Shown piece by piece: positions 53,891 to 62,098 of a DNA stretch of 64,000 bases (positions within the stretch are counted from its first letter, which is position 1; every line of letters begins with the position of its first letter). The stretch spans positions 124,001 through 188,000 of the forward strand of contig JBAVVD010000009.1 of assembly GCA_049697115.1 (NCBI GenBank). Direction: 5' to 3'. Below the pieces are notes generated by a model. That model worked only from the letters and a program-made list of their open reading frames with translations. It made no database searches and was not told the origin of the DNA. This DNA comes from JBAVVD01 sp049697115 (lineage in GTDB: Bacteria > Acidobacteriota > Aminicenantia > Aminicenantales > UBA4085). The position numbers were made by a program, and so were the translations under genes.

Positions 53891-54612
53891 CGGTCGGTCA
53901 GCTCCAGGAAGATGTTCTCCAGAGTCTGCTCCCGGCGGTCGAGTGCCCGAAGCTCCTCCATCGTGCCGCAAGCGATCAGGCGGCCTTTGTGGATGATCCC
54001 AATGCGGTCGCACAACCGCTCGGCAACCTCCATTATGTGCGTGGAGAAGAACAGCGTCCCACCCCCGTCGCAATGCTCGCGCATCATCTCCTTCATTTGG
54101 TGGGCGGCCCGGGCGTCCAGACCGACCATGGGTTCGTCGAGGATCAAAGCCCGCGGGGCAGGCAGGAACGCGGCTATGAGAACGATCTTCTGCTTCATGC
54201 CGTGGGAGTAGCTCTGGATGGGGCTGCCTATAGCCGAGGCTAGGTCGAATATCTGCAGCCACTTGTCGATACGCTCCAGCCGGTCCCGGCGCGCGACGCC
54301 GTAGACGTCGCCGATGAAATTGAGGTACTCCAGGCCGGTCAGGCGGTCGTAGACTGTCGGAGTGTCGGGGACGTAGGACGTGATGGCCTTGCAAGCGAGG
54401 GGATCCCGAGTGACGTCCCGACCGTCAACCAGGATCGTACCGACGTCGGGACGGAGCAGGCCGACGGTCATTTTGAGCGTGGTCGTCTTGCCCGCCCCGT
54501 TGGGGCCGAGGAAGCCGAAGATCTCTCCCGGCGGGACAGTCAGGATCAGGTCGTCGACGGCCTTGACTGCGCCCCTATTGTAGCTCTTGCTCACCTGGCG
54601 ATATTCGATCAT
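53887..54612 (-). CDS. ABC transporter ATPase (ABC-2 exporter type)
   Basis: About 241 residues. Walker A GPNGAGKTTT, Q-loop YVPDTPTVYDRLTGLEYLNF, signature-like SYSHGMKQKIVLIAAFL, Walker B ALILDEPMVGLD and H-loop FFSTHIMEV are intact. The signature has SYSHG rather than LSGGQ, common in drug or lantibiotic exporters. ATG at 54612 with an AGGGAG SD is preferred to the longest frame (54642). It overlaps the permease gene and the two form one export system. Confidence 0.93.
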   Translation of the reverse strand: MIEYRQVSKSYNRGAVKAVDDLILTVPPGEIFGFLGPNGAGKTTTLKMTVGLLRPDVGTILVDGRDVTRDPLACKAITSYVPDTPTVYDRLTGLEYLNFIGDVYGVARRDRLERIDKWLQIFDLASAIGSPIQSYSHGMKQKIVLIAAFLPAPRALILDEPMVGLDARAAHQMKEMMREHCDGGGTLFFSTHIMEVAERLCDRIGIIHKGRLIACGTMEELRALDRREQTLENIFLELTDR

Positions 54613-54738
54613 GCTCCGCTCCCTGAGGGAAGGATCATCCAAGGATTCTGCTTTTTATACCACAGACCGCGAGCGGGACGCCACCTCAAATTTCAGGAAT
54701 TTGACAATGGGCGGCAAATCGTTTAAATTCAAAAAGTG

Positions 54739-55002
54739 ATGCGAGGAATGATCAAACTCATTTTTTATTTTTTATTGGCTTATCTGATCTACCAGGTCAT
54801 CCGATTTTTTCAGAGCCTGAGCCGGAGAAGTCCGAGGCCTCAAAATCCCAGGCCGCGCCTTTCGGGGATGATGGTCAAGGATCAGATCTGCAACACCTAC
54901 CTTCCCAAGGAAGAAGCCATTCGGGAAGTATTCGACGGAAAGGAATATTTTTTCTGTTCAAAAGAATGCCGCCAGAAATTTCTGGAAACCAGAGAAAACT
55001 GA
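54739..55002 (+). CDS. Small membrane-anchored YHS/TRASH-like protein (PP0621 type)
   Basis: About 87 residues. One N-terminal membrane helix (IKLIFYFLLAYLIYQVIRFF) is followed by a metal-binding YHS/TRASH-like motif: MVKDQICNTYLPKEEAI and FFCSKECRQKF (Cys at ICN and CSKEC). PP0621-type proteins have this layout, with unknown function and possible metal binding at the membrane. Start is uncertain: GTG at 54736, ATG at 54739 or ATG at 54748. It is convergent with acyP. Confidence 0.75.
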   Translation: MRGMIKLIFYFLLAYLIYQVIRFFQSLSRRSPRPQNPRPRLSGMMVKDQICNTYLPKEEAIREVFDGKEYFFCSKECRQKFLETREN

Positions 55003-55047
55003 AAAAAATAATCCCCTGGTCCGGAAGGAGAAGAAGGGAACGAAGAA

Positions 55048-55332
55048 TCAGAGGGAGGACCAGGTAATCCGGAAATCTTTGAACTCTCCGGTATAGTCTT
55101 CCCAGGACACATCCACGTGTTCCACCCGAGCCATGGGAGGCCCCACTTTCAGCTTGCCGATGAGGATTTCGATCTGTTCTTTTTCTCCTTCGGCCACCAC
55201 TTCCACCCGGTCGTCATAGAGATTTCTCACCCATCCGCCCAGTTTCAGGGAAGTACCCCACCGCTGCGTGTGGTCGCGGAAAAACACTCCCTGAACCCGT
55301 CCGGAAACAAATATATGCGCGCGTGCGTTCAT
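55048..55332 (-). CDS. acyP: Acylphosphatase
   Basis: 94 residues, the standard size. The catalytic Arg is in SGRVQGVFFRDHT and the Asn in GGWVRNLYDDRVEVVAEGE, both expected positions. It hydrolyses acyl-phosphates such as carbamoyl- or acetyl-phosphate in the cytoplasm. It is ten bases downstream of the VKOR-DsbA gene on the same strand, probably co-transcribed, although no functional link is obvious. Confidence 0.95.
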   Translation of the reverse strand: MNARAHIFVSGRVQGVFFRDHTQRWGTSLKLGGWVRNLYDDRVEVVAEGEKEQIEILIGKLKVGPPMARVEHVDVSWEDYTGEFKDFRITWSSL

Positions 55333-55342
55333 TTCTTTATTC

Positions 55343-56602
55343 TTATCTGAGGTCCACCCAGTTCTCCATGAACCTGCGGTTGCTGCCCTTTTCTCCTTCG
55401 CTTAAAAGTGACTCAAAGATGGCCTTGAGGTGAGCGTAAGGGAGAGTGCCGATGACCATGCGGTTGTTGATAATCAGTGTCGGCGTGGAGCGGATGCCGT
55501 GGGCATATTGACCGGAGGTCTTCTCGTATTCTGCGCCGGTATTGATGATGCGCTGGACCAGATCGCGGGTGGCCGGATCGGTCAGCGCCATTTCCACGCC
55601 GTATTTTCTGGCCAGAGCCATCCGCCATTCCGGACTCTTCGCCTCCTGGAAATTCTTGAAAATGGTGTCATGTATCTGGTTGAATTGAACCGGATTATAG
55701 GCGGCTATGTAAGAAAGTTCGCACGCGCCCGGATGTTTATCTTTGTCAACGACCGTATTGCATTTGGCGTCGAGCGGAAAAAACTGAAAAGCAATGTTCA
55801 CTTTGCCCGGGTACTCCTTTTTTAAACGCTCGAGCTGCTCATAAAGGTAAAGGCAGTCGGGACAGAGGAAATCGGCATATTCGATGATGCGAATGGGCGC
55901 ATCCTCAAAGCGCTCGGTGGATTTGGCTGTCCAGAAAGGGGAAATGAAGCTGGGATTGCTGATTCTGTCCAGGCTGTAATATTCTTTAACCACCCGGGCC
56001 GCCACTCCGCCCGATTGGGCATCTGTTTTAGCCTCATAGAAAAGATGAAAACCATAGGCCCCGGCCGCTGAGACGAGAGCAAAGACGATCATCAACTTGA
56101 CCGAAGGAGCGAAAAAGCTCCGAAGCCGTTTGGCCACATCCGTCGCTCCCTGTCCGGCCAATCCATATATCCAGAAGAGAAAAAAGTTAAAAAATGAAAA
56201 CAGATAATAGCCGAAGCAGAGCAGACAGAGGCTTTTGAGGAAAAACACGGAATAGATAAAAAGACCGACGACGCCCAGAATATTCAGCAGAGAAATGAAC
56301 TTATTGGTTCGCTCAAATCCCCTGGAAGGAAAGAGCGCTCCCAGAAAAACCAATGCACCGGCCATCAAACCGAAAAAGCCAAGCGGCACTCCCCGGAAAT
56401 GGGAAATCGAGGAATAGGCCGAGCTTTCACAGTTAAAAAAAGAACTGATGTCGCAAAAAGACCCCTTAAAGATGGACTCCGGGAAATTGGCATTGAAAAA
56501 GTGCTGGATGGTCATGAAAGAAGCGACGAGCATCCCTGCTCCGGCGATGAGGCTCAACAGCCGCCGTCCTCCGGAACCTTCAAGCGTCAATGTTGCGGGC
56601 AT
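55343..56602 (-). CDS. VKOR-DsbA fusion protein
   Basis: 419 residues fusing two disulfide-formation modules. Residues about 15-145 are a VKOR membrane domain with loop cysteines C50 and C58 (GSFCDISSFFNCESS) and the active pair C126-C129 in SLCLLC. After a further membrane helix, residues about 230-400 form a DsbA-like thioredoxin domain with C247-C250 in FLCPDC, a cis-Pro region (IRSTPTLIINNRMV) and a final helix. VKOR reoxidises the thioredoxin part, which oxidises exported proteins. The ATG has a GGAGG SD. This replaces separate DsbA and DsbB. Confidence 0.92.
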   Translation of the reverse strand: MPATLTLEGSGGRRLLSLIAGAGMLVASFMTIQHFFNANFPESIFKGSFCDISSFFNCESSAYSSISHFRGVPLGFFGLMAGALVFLGALFPSRGFERTNKFISLLNILGVVGLFIYSVFFLKSLCLLCFGYYLFSFFNFFLFWIYGLAGQGATDVAKRLRSFFAPSVKLMIVFALVSAAGAYGFHLFYEAKTDAQSGGVAARVVKEYYSLDRISNPSFISPFWTAKSTERFEDAPIRIIEYADFLCPDCLYLYEQLERLKKEYPGKVNIAFQFFPLDAKCNTVVDKDKHPGACELSYIAAYNPVQFNQIHDTIFKNFQEAKSPEWRMALARKYGVEMALTDPATRDLVQRIINTGAEYEKTSGQYAHGIRSTPTLIINNRMVIGTLPYAHLKAIFESLLSEGEKGSNRRFMENWVDLR

Positions 56603-56689
56603 TGGAAGCCTCCTGGAAAATTATGAAGTTTGAATTATATCATATCTTTTTCGATTGACTCTACGCCAAAATTGCGGTTGCATCTTCCA

Positions 56690-56860
56690 TGATGATGGGA
56701 TGGGGGCGATTATCGAGGGAGGGTGGCACGGCGGAGGGGCTCCCCGCCCGCCCGGAACCTCACGGCCTCTCGATCATTCCTGGTCTGACATACTCCAGGA
56801 GCGGAGGAGAGGACGGACGGGGAGGAGCCGTGACAGGACCCTATTCCCAATCTAAGTCAC
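56690..56860 (+). other. GC-rich intergenic segment with several possible hairpins
   Basis: Within the 353-bp gap before thiD a purine- and GC-rich stretch can fold locally: GGGG-CT-CCCC near 56735-56745, ATCGAG pairing with CTCGAT over about 50 bases, and TCCTGG with CCAGGA around an 11-base loop. I do not recognise a TPP riboswitch, RNase P, tmRNA, SRP RNA or 6S RNA. It lies upstream of the thiD promoter, so it may be an independent transcript or plain DNA. Confidence 0.3.
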
Positions 56861-56897
56861 CACAGAAACGGAGAGGCTCCATTCAAGTATCCGGCAT

Positions 56898-56927
56898 TTG
56901 ACAATGGAGCAAAGAGTCTGCTAGATA
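56898..56927 (+). promoter_or_regulatory. Promoter of thiD
   Basis: TTGACA (56898-56903), an 18-bp spacer and TAGATA (56922-56927). The start would be about 20 bases before the ATG, leaving no room for a TPP riboswitch. Confidence 0.5.
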
Positions 56928-56955
56928 CTCTCATAGGCTTGAAACGGAGGTCCCC

Positions 56956-57732
56956 ATGAAAAAAAATCTCTTGTCCGTGGCCGGATTTGATCCCTCAGCC
57001 GGGGCCGGGATTCTGCTCGATATAAAAGTCTTTGAGGAAATGGGCTTCCGGGGAATGGGTGTGTTGACTGCGGTCACCGCCCAAAACACCGTCTCGGTTA
57101 AAAACGTCACTCCCCTCCCCCCTTCCCTCATAAAGGAACAATATCGAACTCTTCATAGGGACATTTCTTTTTCCGGCATCAAAGTGGGAATGGTTGGCAC
57201 CGCGGAGAACATCCGGGCGATTGGGCGCATTCTGGCCGAAAATACAAATATTCCAAGAGTCATCGATCCTGTTTTCCGGTCGAGCTCGGGGACATGGCTC
57301 CTGGAAAAAGGAGCGATCCCGGCCTACCTGAGAGAAATCCGGGGAAAGGCTTCTCTCATCACTCCCAATCTGGAAGAGGCCTCTTTAATCACGGGAAAGA
57401 AAGTCGATCGCCCGGAAAACATGAAAGAGGCGGCCGAGCGGATTTTCCGCTTCACGCATATCCCCTGTCTCATCAAAGGGGGCCATCTCGAAAAAGAAAC
57501 GCTCCATATTCTTTACGACGGGAAAAAAACTTTTCTCTTCGGAAAGAAAAAGATCCCAAAGAACGTCCACGGAACCGGCTGCTTTTTGGCCTCATGCCTT
57601 CTCTGTTATCTGGCTGGCGGATACCATTTGGCCAGCGCGACGGAGCGGGCTGTGGAACGGACTTACCTGGCTATCAAAAGGGCGGTCCGCTCCGGCTCCA
57701 GCCAGAGTGTCTTTTCCTTCCCCCTCGAATGA
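56956..57732 (+). CDS. thiD: Hydroxymethylpyrimidine (phosphate) kinase
   Basis: 258 residues of the ThiD family. SVAGFDPSAGAGILLDIKVF, MGVLTAVTAQNTVSVKNV, and VIDPVFRSSSGTWLL are present, with the anion-hole region GTGCFLASCLLCYLAGG near the C-terminus. It phosphorylates HMP or HMP-P in thiamine biosynthesis and salvage. The length fits the single-domain form; no ThiE domain is fused. SD GGAGGTCCCC before the ATG. It stands alone, with no TPP riboswitch visible. Confidence 0.93.
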   Translation: MKKNLLSVAGFDPSAGAGILLDIKVFEEMGFRGMGVLTAVTAQNTVSVKNVTPLPPSLIKEQYRTLHRDISFSGIKVGMVGTAENIRAIGRILAENTNIPRVIDPVFRSSSGTWLLEKGAIPAYLREIRGKASLITPNLEEASLITGKKVDRPENMKEAAERIFRFTHIPCLIKGGHLEKETLHILYDGKKTFLFGKKKIPKNVHGTGCFLASCLLCYLAGGYHLASATERAVERTYLAIKRAVRSGSSQSVFSFPLE

Positions 57733-57749
57733 CTATTCCCATTCTTCAC

Positions 57750-58412
57750 TTATATCGTGATCTTGAACACGCAGTCCTTTCCCCCCATCTTGAGCGAATC
57801 CAGCAGTTCGACCTTCACGGGTTTGCCGATGCGGCGTTCGAAGCTTTCCCTGACGTATCCGGTCGAACAGTAGCAGTATGTGGGGGATAAACCGGGAGGG
57901 CCTGTTTCGACGATGGGACACATGCAGTAGCCGTCCTGCAGGATGAGTCCCTGAGGATTCTGATGATCCCGGCGCCAACTGTGAGTGAAGGTGATGACGG
58001 ACCCCTCCCGTTTCACCTGATATCCTTGTTTTTCCAGTAAACGCAGAAATGCTTCCAATTCCTCCTGTGTTGTTTTCTTTTCGCCGGCCACTCCAAATGC
58101 TCGAATGAAGCACGATCGTCCGCAGGCCTGCAGCAATCGGACCTTGGTCTCCGGATCGAGCAGGGCATCCATGTGCTCCATGAAAGCTTTAATCCACTGT
58201 TCAGATTCCTCCACTCTCCTCCAGGCCGGAGATTCGGCCCCTTTGATCATCCGTTTCTCCAACTCCGGTATCCAACCTTCATCCGCCGGAGACAGATTCC
58301 GGGCGATCGGTTTCCTGCGTTCGTCCTGGTCAATGTGCCCAAATCCCAAAGCGGCTCCGCAGCCGCAGAGGCCGGCATGCAAAGCTTTTTTTAAAAATTG
58401 TTTTCGATTCAT
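57750..58412 (-). CDS. Cysteine-rich exported hypothetical (possibly DUF6144-like)
   Basis: 220 residues. The N-terminus (MNRKQFLKKALHAGLCGCGA) resembles a Tat- or Sec-like signal with a CGC motif. Internal cysteines occur in CGRSCFIRAFG, GYCMCPIVETG and TYCYCSTGYVRESFERRIG, and the C-terminal strand is MGGKDCVFKI. The layout recalls L-2-amino-thiazoline-4-carboxylate hydrolase-related or 4-vinyl-reductase-like proteins and DUF6144, but I am not sure of the family. SD AGAGGA before the ATG. The Cys pattern suggests metal or cofactor binding. It is convergent with thiD (17-base gap). Confidence 0.7.
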   Translation of the reverse strand: MNRKQFLKKALHAGLCGCGAALGFGHIDQDERRKPIARNLSPADEGWIPELEKRMIKGAESPAWRRVEESEQWIKAFMEHMDALLDPETKVRLLQACGRSCFIRAFGVAGEKKTTQEELEAFLRLLEKQGYQVKREGSVITFTHSWRRDHQNPQGLILQDGYCMCPIVETGPPGLSPTYCYCSTGYVRESFERRIGKPVKVELLDSLKMGGKDCVFKITI

Positions 58413-58457
58413 CGGTCATTCCTCTCTATAGTTCATTCTCAATTTCCCCGGCGATTC

Positions 58458-59495
58458 TCACCGGATTTTCTCAACTTTCAACGATTGATCCGCTCTGATC
58501 TCAAGGTGCGTCACGTTCCCTGATGCGTCTGTAATGAAGTGAAATTCCCAGTTTAGGAATTGAATGAAGTAATCCTTCTCTGATACCGGTTTGATCTCAA
58601 TCTTCTGTCCCCACCCGGTTCTTTCCAGCATCAGATGATTCTCCTGTCGGGTGACTGTATAGATCACATTTGGGAGTTCCGGGTGCCGGTATTCTCCAAC
58701 ACACGCGTCCAGGGCTTCAATGGGGACATCTACTTGTTTTCTGTGCACAAAGAGCGGCGCTTGGGTGACGGGGAGGACGCAGGCCGGCCATCGGAACTGG
58801 GAGTCGTCCACTTCGAGATCGTGTTGAATCTTAGAGAACTCGATCTTCATCTGTAAATGCTCTTCCCCCTCGTCCTTGCCCAAGAGTATTCTGAAGGGAC
58901 GCTTGATGCGTCCGACATCTCGATAATCCTCAAACCGTATCTCACCGGCGCGCCGCAGGAGCCCTGTGGCGTTGTCAAAAACCAATTCCGTTTGAATTCC
59001 GTCCGGAGATGTGGCCATGACAGTCGTGACTTCCCTGTTGCCGATTTTCTCGGATCCTTGAATCGTCATCTCCGGATAAAACATTTGAATCTTCAACGGA
59101 GCCTGGACATCCAGAAGTAACTGCAAATCCAGCCGTTGCCGGGGGCTCATCTGGGAGACGCTCTCTGTATCCTGAATCCAGGCGGTGGTTCCATCAAAGC
59201 CGCAGCAGAGCTGATCCCCCCAGGCGAACGTCAGATGAAATCGCCATTGGTCGGGCGCTTGAGCGATGATTTCCAGAGGAATCTTTCCAGTGACGCCTCG
59301 TCCCATTGTCCCCGTTCGAGTCTCGGTTTTGATCCCTGCGAGCGCGGAACCGCCGCACGCCTGGATATATTTTTTAATGATCGGCGATACGGGATCCGTG
59401 ACGTCACTGGTGAGCACGGCTTTTTCCGTAGAGCCGACGGTCCAGCTGACGGCGGCGATCAGCATTCCTCCAATGAGCCAACCATATCTTCGCAT
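58458..59495 (-). CDS. Exported LolA-like domain protein
   Basis: About 345 residues. ATG at 59495 has an AAGGAGGG SD and gives a signal peptide (GWLIGGMLIAAVSWTVGS). The longest frame (59579) adds 28 codons without a signal. The central region resembles a LolA-like sorting domain (PVSPIIKKYIQACGGSALAG, TGTMGRGVTGKIPLEIIAQA, PDQWRFHLTFAWG), and the C-terminal 100 residues (GEYRHPELPNVIYTVTRQEN) look like a separate beta domain seen in DUF3471-type proteins. A lipid- or hydrophobic-ligand role is inferred. It is 46 bases downstream of nothing same-strand. Confidence 0.72.
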   Translation of the reverse strand: MRRYGWLIGGMLIAAVSWTVGSTEKAVLTSDVTDPVSPIIKKYIQACGGSALAGIKTETRTGTMGRGVTGKIPLEIIAQAPDQWRFHLTFAWGDQLCCGFDGTTAWIQDTESVSQMSPRQRLDLQLLLDVQAPLKIQMFYPEMTIQGSEKIGNREVTTVMATSPDGIQTELVFDNATGLLRRAGEIRFEDYRDVGRIKRPFRILLGKDEGEEHLQMKIEFSKIQHDLEVDDSQFRWPACVLPVTQAPLFVHRKQVDVPIEALDACVGEYRHPELPNVIYTVTRQENHLMLERTGWGQKIEIKPVSEKDYFIQFLNWEFHFITDASGNVTHLEIRADQSLKVEKIR

Positions 59496-59871
59496 AATCC
59501 CTCCTTCTTTTGTTTCGGTCTTCGCCGTCATCGACAGAAACACATCCAAGAATTTCATATAATGTATCCGAAACCACATGTTTCCATCGGGATCAAATGA
59601 TTATCCATTGACATTTTTCCCCTTATTAAAAAAAATATGAATGCAATATCTGCAAAAGGTTAATAGAATCGTTAAATGGTTTATCTTTGAGGCAAAAAGC
59701 TCAGATCTATCTGCGGGAATCGCCCGGTTTAAATTCCTTGGAGAGACGGAGTGACCGCTCATCGAATAGTTTGACCGTTTGTGTATTCCGACTTCTCATG
59801 TGATCGGGCATCTGATATATCCACCAATGCAGGTGATACACGGCAGTCGACGCCGAAAAGATCATTACAGT

Positions 59872-59903
59872 TTCTAGGAAATTTGGTATCCTATTCCCTA
59901 GAA
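59872..59903 (+). promoter_or_regulatory. Inverted repeat before the LytS-like kinase operon
   Basis: TTCTAGG (59872-59878) and CCTAGAA (59897-59903) form a perfect 7-bp inverted repeat with 18 bases between, just before the first kinase start. It also overlaps a weak promoter (TTACAG, 16 bp, TATCCT). A LytTR-like half-site ACCGTTTGT occurs at 59774-59782. The rest of 59496-59871 shows no gene. Confidence 0.4.
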
Positions 59904-59908
59904 TCGAA

Positions 59909-60997
59909 GTGCGAAGGAGAGTCCAAACGTTGATCCATAGGAAGAAGAGATATCCTCTGTTTTGGATTCTGCAAACATCCGGATGGCTCCTGTACCTTGC
60001 CGCCAGCCTCATATCCTTTTGGGTCAGAGGAAGCCTGACCACATCTATTTTTGTCAGGTACACGGCTTCCGCGATCGCCGGTTTTCTGGCGACTCTGTCT
60101 CTCCGCTATTTCTACAGAAGAATTCAAATCCAGGACCGTTCTCTCTATTCTCTTTCGCTCATTACCATCCTTTATTCCTTCCTGGGAGCGAACTTCTTGA
60201 TCTGGATATCGAACTTTTTAAGGTATCCCTATTCGGTCACTAAAGCCCTGACGGTCAATCCGACCTTCCTGTCTTATCTCAACAGGGTCATCTGGTGGTT
60301 CACACCGCTTATTGGATGGAGCGCGCTTTACCTTGGCATTAAATTCTGGCAGGAATGGATGATTCAGAAGGAACGGACGGAAAAAGCCAATGCCCTGATA
60401 CAGACAGCCCAGCTCCAAATGCTCAGGTACAGGATGAATCCGCATTTTCTGTTCAATGCCCTAAACTCCATCCGGGCACTGATATCTGAAGACAAAACAT
60501 CCGCCAAAAGAATGGTCACCGAGCTTTCCGAATTTCTCCGCTATTCATTGGTGAGCCGGAACTATGAGAACGTTCCCTTTAAAGATGAGATCGAGTCTGT
60601 GCGTCATTTCTTTAACATTCAGAAAATGAGATATGAAAATAAACTGGAGGTTGCGTTTGATATAGACCCGGCGGCTGATGAATATCCCATTGAAAGCTTT
60701 CTCATCCATCCCCTGGCTGAAAATGCCATGAAACATGGGATGCGCACCAGCCCCATGCCCCTCCAGATTCGAATCAAGGCCAGAGTCCATCACGGAAGTC
60801 TTCAGATTGAAGTTATAAACTCTGGATCATGGATCGAACCATCAGATCAAAAAAATGAGGGCAAAATCGGCGCAGGACTGGACAATGTGCGCCTGCGCCT
60901 GAAAGATTCCTATCCTGAAAGCCATCATTTTGAGATATTCGAAAAGGAAGGCTTTGTCCATGCGAGGCTAGACATTGAAAAGGGCATCCGGAGATAA
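59909..60997 (+). CDS. LytS/YpdA-like sensor histidine kinase, copy 1
   Basis: 362 residues if GTG at 59909 is used; a TTG at 59930, preceded by GGAG, is an alternative. Four to five membrane helices occupy residues 18-145. The cytoplasmic part is the His_kinase (PF06580-type) domain with H179 in YRMNPHFLFNALNSIRAL, followed by an HATPase: LIHPLAENAMKHGM (N-box) and GAGLDNVRLRLKD (G-box). This type senses membrane or small signals and phosphorylates a LytTR regulator. It is paralogous to the next gene (five to six bases apart) and shares the operon with the LytTR gene. Confidence 0.93.
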   Translation: MRRRVQTLIHRKKRYPLFWILQTSGWLLYLAASLISFWVRGSLTTSIFVRYTASAIAGFLATLSLRYFYRRIQIQDRSLYSLSLITILYSFLGANFLIWISNFLRYPYSVTKALTVNPTFLSYLNRVIWWFTPLIGWSALYLGIKFWQEWMIQKERTEKANALIQTAQLQMLRYRMNPHFLFNALNSIRALISEDKTSAKRMVTELSEFLRYSLVSRNYENVPFKDEIESVRHFFNIQKMRYENKLEVAFDIDPAADEYPIESFLIHPLAENAMKHGMRTSPMPLQIRIKARVHHGSLQIEVINSGSWIEPSDQKNEGKIGAGLDNVRLRLKDSYPESHHFEIFEKEGFVHARLDIEKGIRR

Positions 60998-61003
60998 CCA
61001 TTG

Positions 61004-62098
61004 ATGGATTTCAACAAATTGAAAAGCCGCATATCTGTATTCTGGATTTTACACATTGCCGGCTGGCTGGCTTACTCGGGAACCGCTATTCTCCTTTTAT
61101 ATAGAGGAATCTGGACGGACATCTTCATGCTTCTGATTATTCTGATAGCCTATACAATTGGATTTCTGACATGTATTCCACTCCGCTTCTTCTACAAGAA
61201 AATTCGTTTTCACGAACGTCCATTGAAATATTCCATAATGATCGCCGTGGCGGCCTCTTTTATCGGGGCCAATGTTTGGTTGGGTATAGAAATCGTCGTC
61301 GGCCTCATTATCCGTCCCCCTTATGAGCCTGAAATTGCGTTCCTCCAGGGCTACGTGAGCTTTATTCTCACAAGAGGTATACCGCTTCTGGGATGGACAT
61401 TTCTCTATTTCGGAATAAAAATCAGGAGGGAATGGAAACGGCAAGAGCAGAGGACGGAAAAAGCCAACTTTCTGGCGCAGAGCGCCCAGCTCCAAATGCT
61501 TCGATACCAGATCAATCCCCATTTTCTTTTCAACTCCATGAACTCCATTCGGGCGCTGATCGATGAAAACGAAACAAAAGCGAAGGAGATGATCACCGAG
61601 CTCTCCGAATTTCTGCGCTATTCCCTGGTCAGCAAAGATTATTCGGATGTGCCGCTCAAATATGAAATGGAGGCCATTCAGCACTATCTGGCCATCCAGA
61701 AGAAACGCTATGAGGACAAGCTCGAGGTGCACTATGAGATCGAACCGCAATCCGGCGAATATCCGGTCCTGAGCTTTTTAGTCCATCCTCTTGTTGAAAA
61801 CGCCATCAAATACGGAATGCACACCAGTTCCATGCCGCTTATCATTCATCTGAAGGCGAAAATCAGGGATGGTGTCCTTCGGATAGAAGTCTGCAATACA
61901 GGAAAATGGATCGAATCCGCACGACATGAGGGACAGAGATACGCCGGAACAGGCACAGGTCTGGACAATGTGCGCCGTCGACTCGAAAATGCCTTTCCCG
62001 GCCGCCACCGCCTCCATATTTTTGAAAAAGAAGGCCGTGTTCATGTACACTTGGAAATACGAATGCCCACAGGAGAAGCCGATGAAAAAAACATATAA
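61004..62098 (+). CDS. LytS/YpdA-like sensor histidine kinase, copy 2
   Basis: 364 residues, a tandem paralogue of the preceding kinase (shared FWIL, LGIKI.R/EW, LQMLRY..NPHFLFN, AL..E..TKAKEMITELSEFL). H173 lies in YQINPHFLFNSMNSIRAL; N-box LVHPLVENAIKYGM and G-box GTGLDNVRRRLEN are intact. ATG at 61004 is preferred to TTG at 61001. It overlaps the regulator gene by 17 bases. Having two kinases for one regulator suggests heterodimers or two signals converging on one output. Confidence 0.93.
   Translation: MDFNKLKSRISVFWILHIAGWLAYSGTAILLLYRGIWTDIFMLLIILIAYTIGFLTCIPLRFFYKKIRFHERPLKYSIMIAVAASFIGANVWLGIEIVVGLIIRPPYEPEIAFLQGYVSFILTRGIPLLGWTFLYFGIKIRREWKRQEQRTEKANFLAQSAQLQMLRYQINPHFLFNSMNSIRALIDENETKAKEMITELSEFLRYSLVSKDYSDVPLKYEMEAIQHYLAIQKKRYEDKLEVHYEIEPQSGEYPVLSFLVHPLVENAIKYGMHTSSMPLIIHLKAKIRDGVLRIEVCNTGKWIESARHEGQRYAGTGTGLDNVRRRLENAFPGRHRLHIFEKEGRVHVHLEIRMPTGEADEKNI

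Noticed and set aside
53891..54394. Upstream extension of the ABC permease
   Set aside because: It is the other-frame shadow of the ATPase gene; the ATGA junction sets the start at 53890.
56603..56955. TPP riboswitch before thiD
   Set aside because: No THI-box core is visible, and the predicted promoter leaves a leader too short for it.
59707..60063. 118-codon minus-strand frame
   Set aside because: It overlaps the kinase gene start antisense, has no SD or domain, and is basic low-quality sequence.
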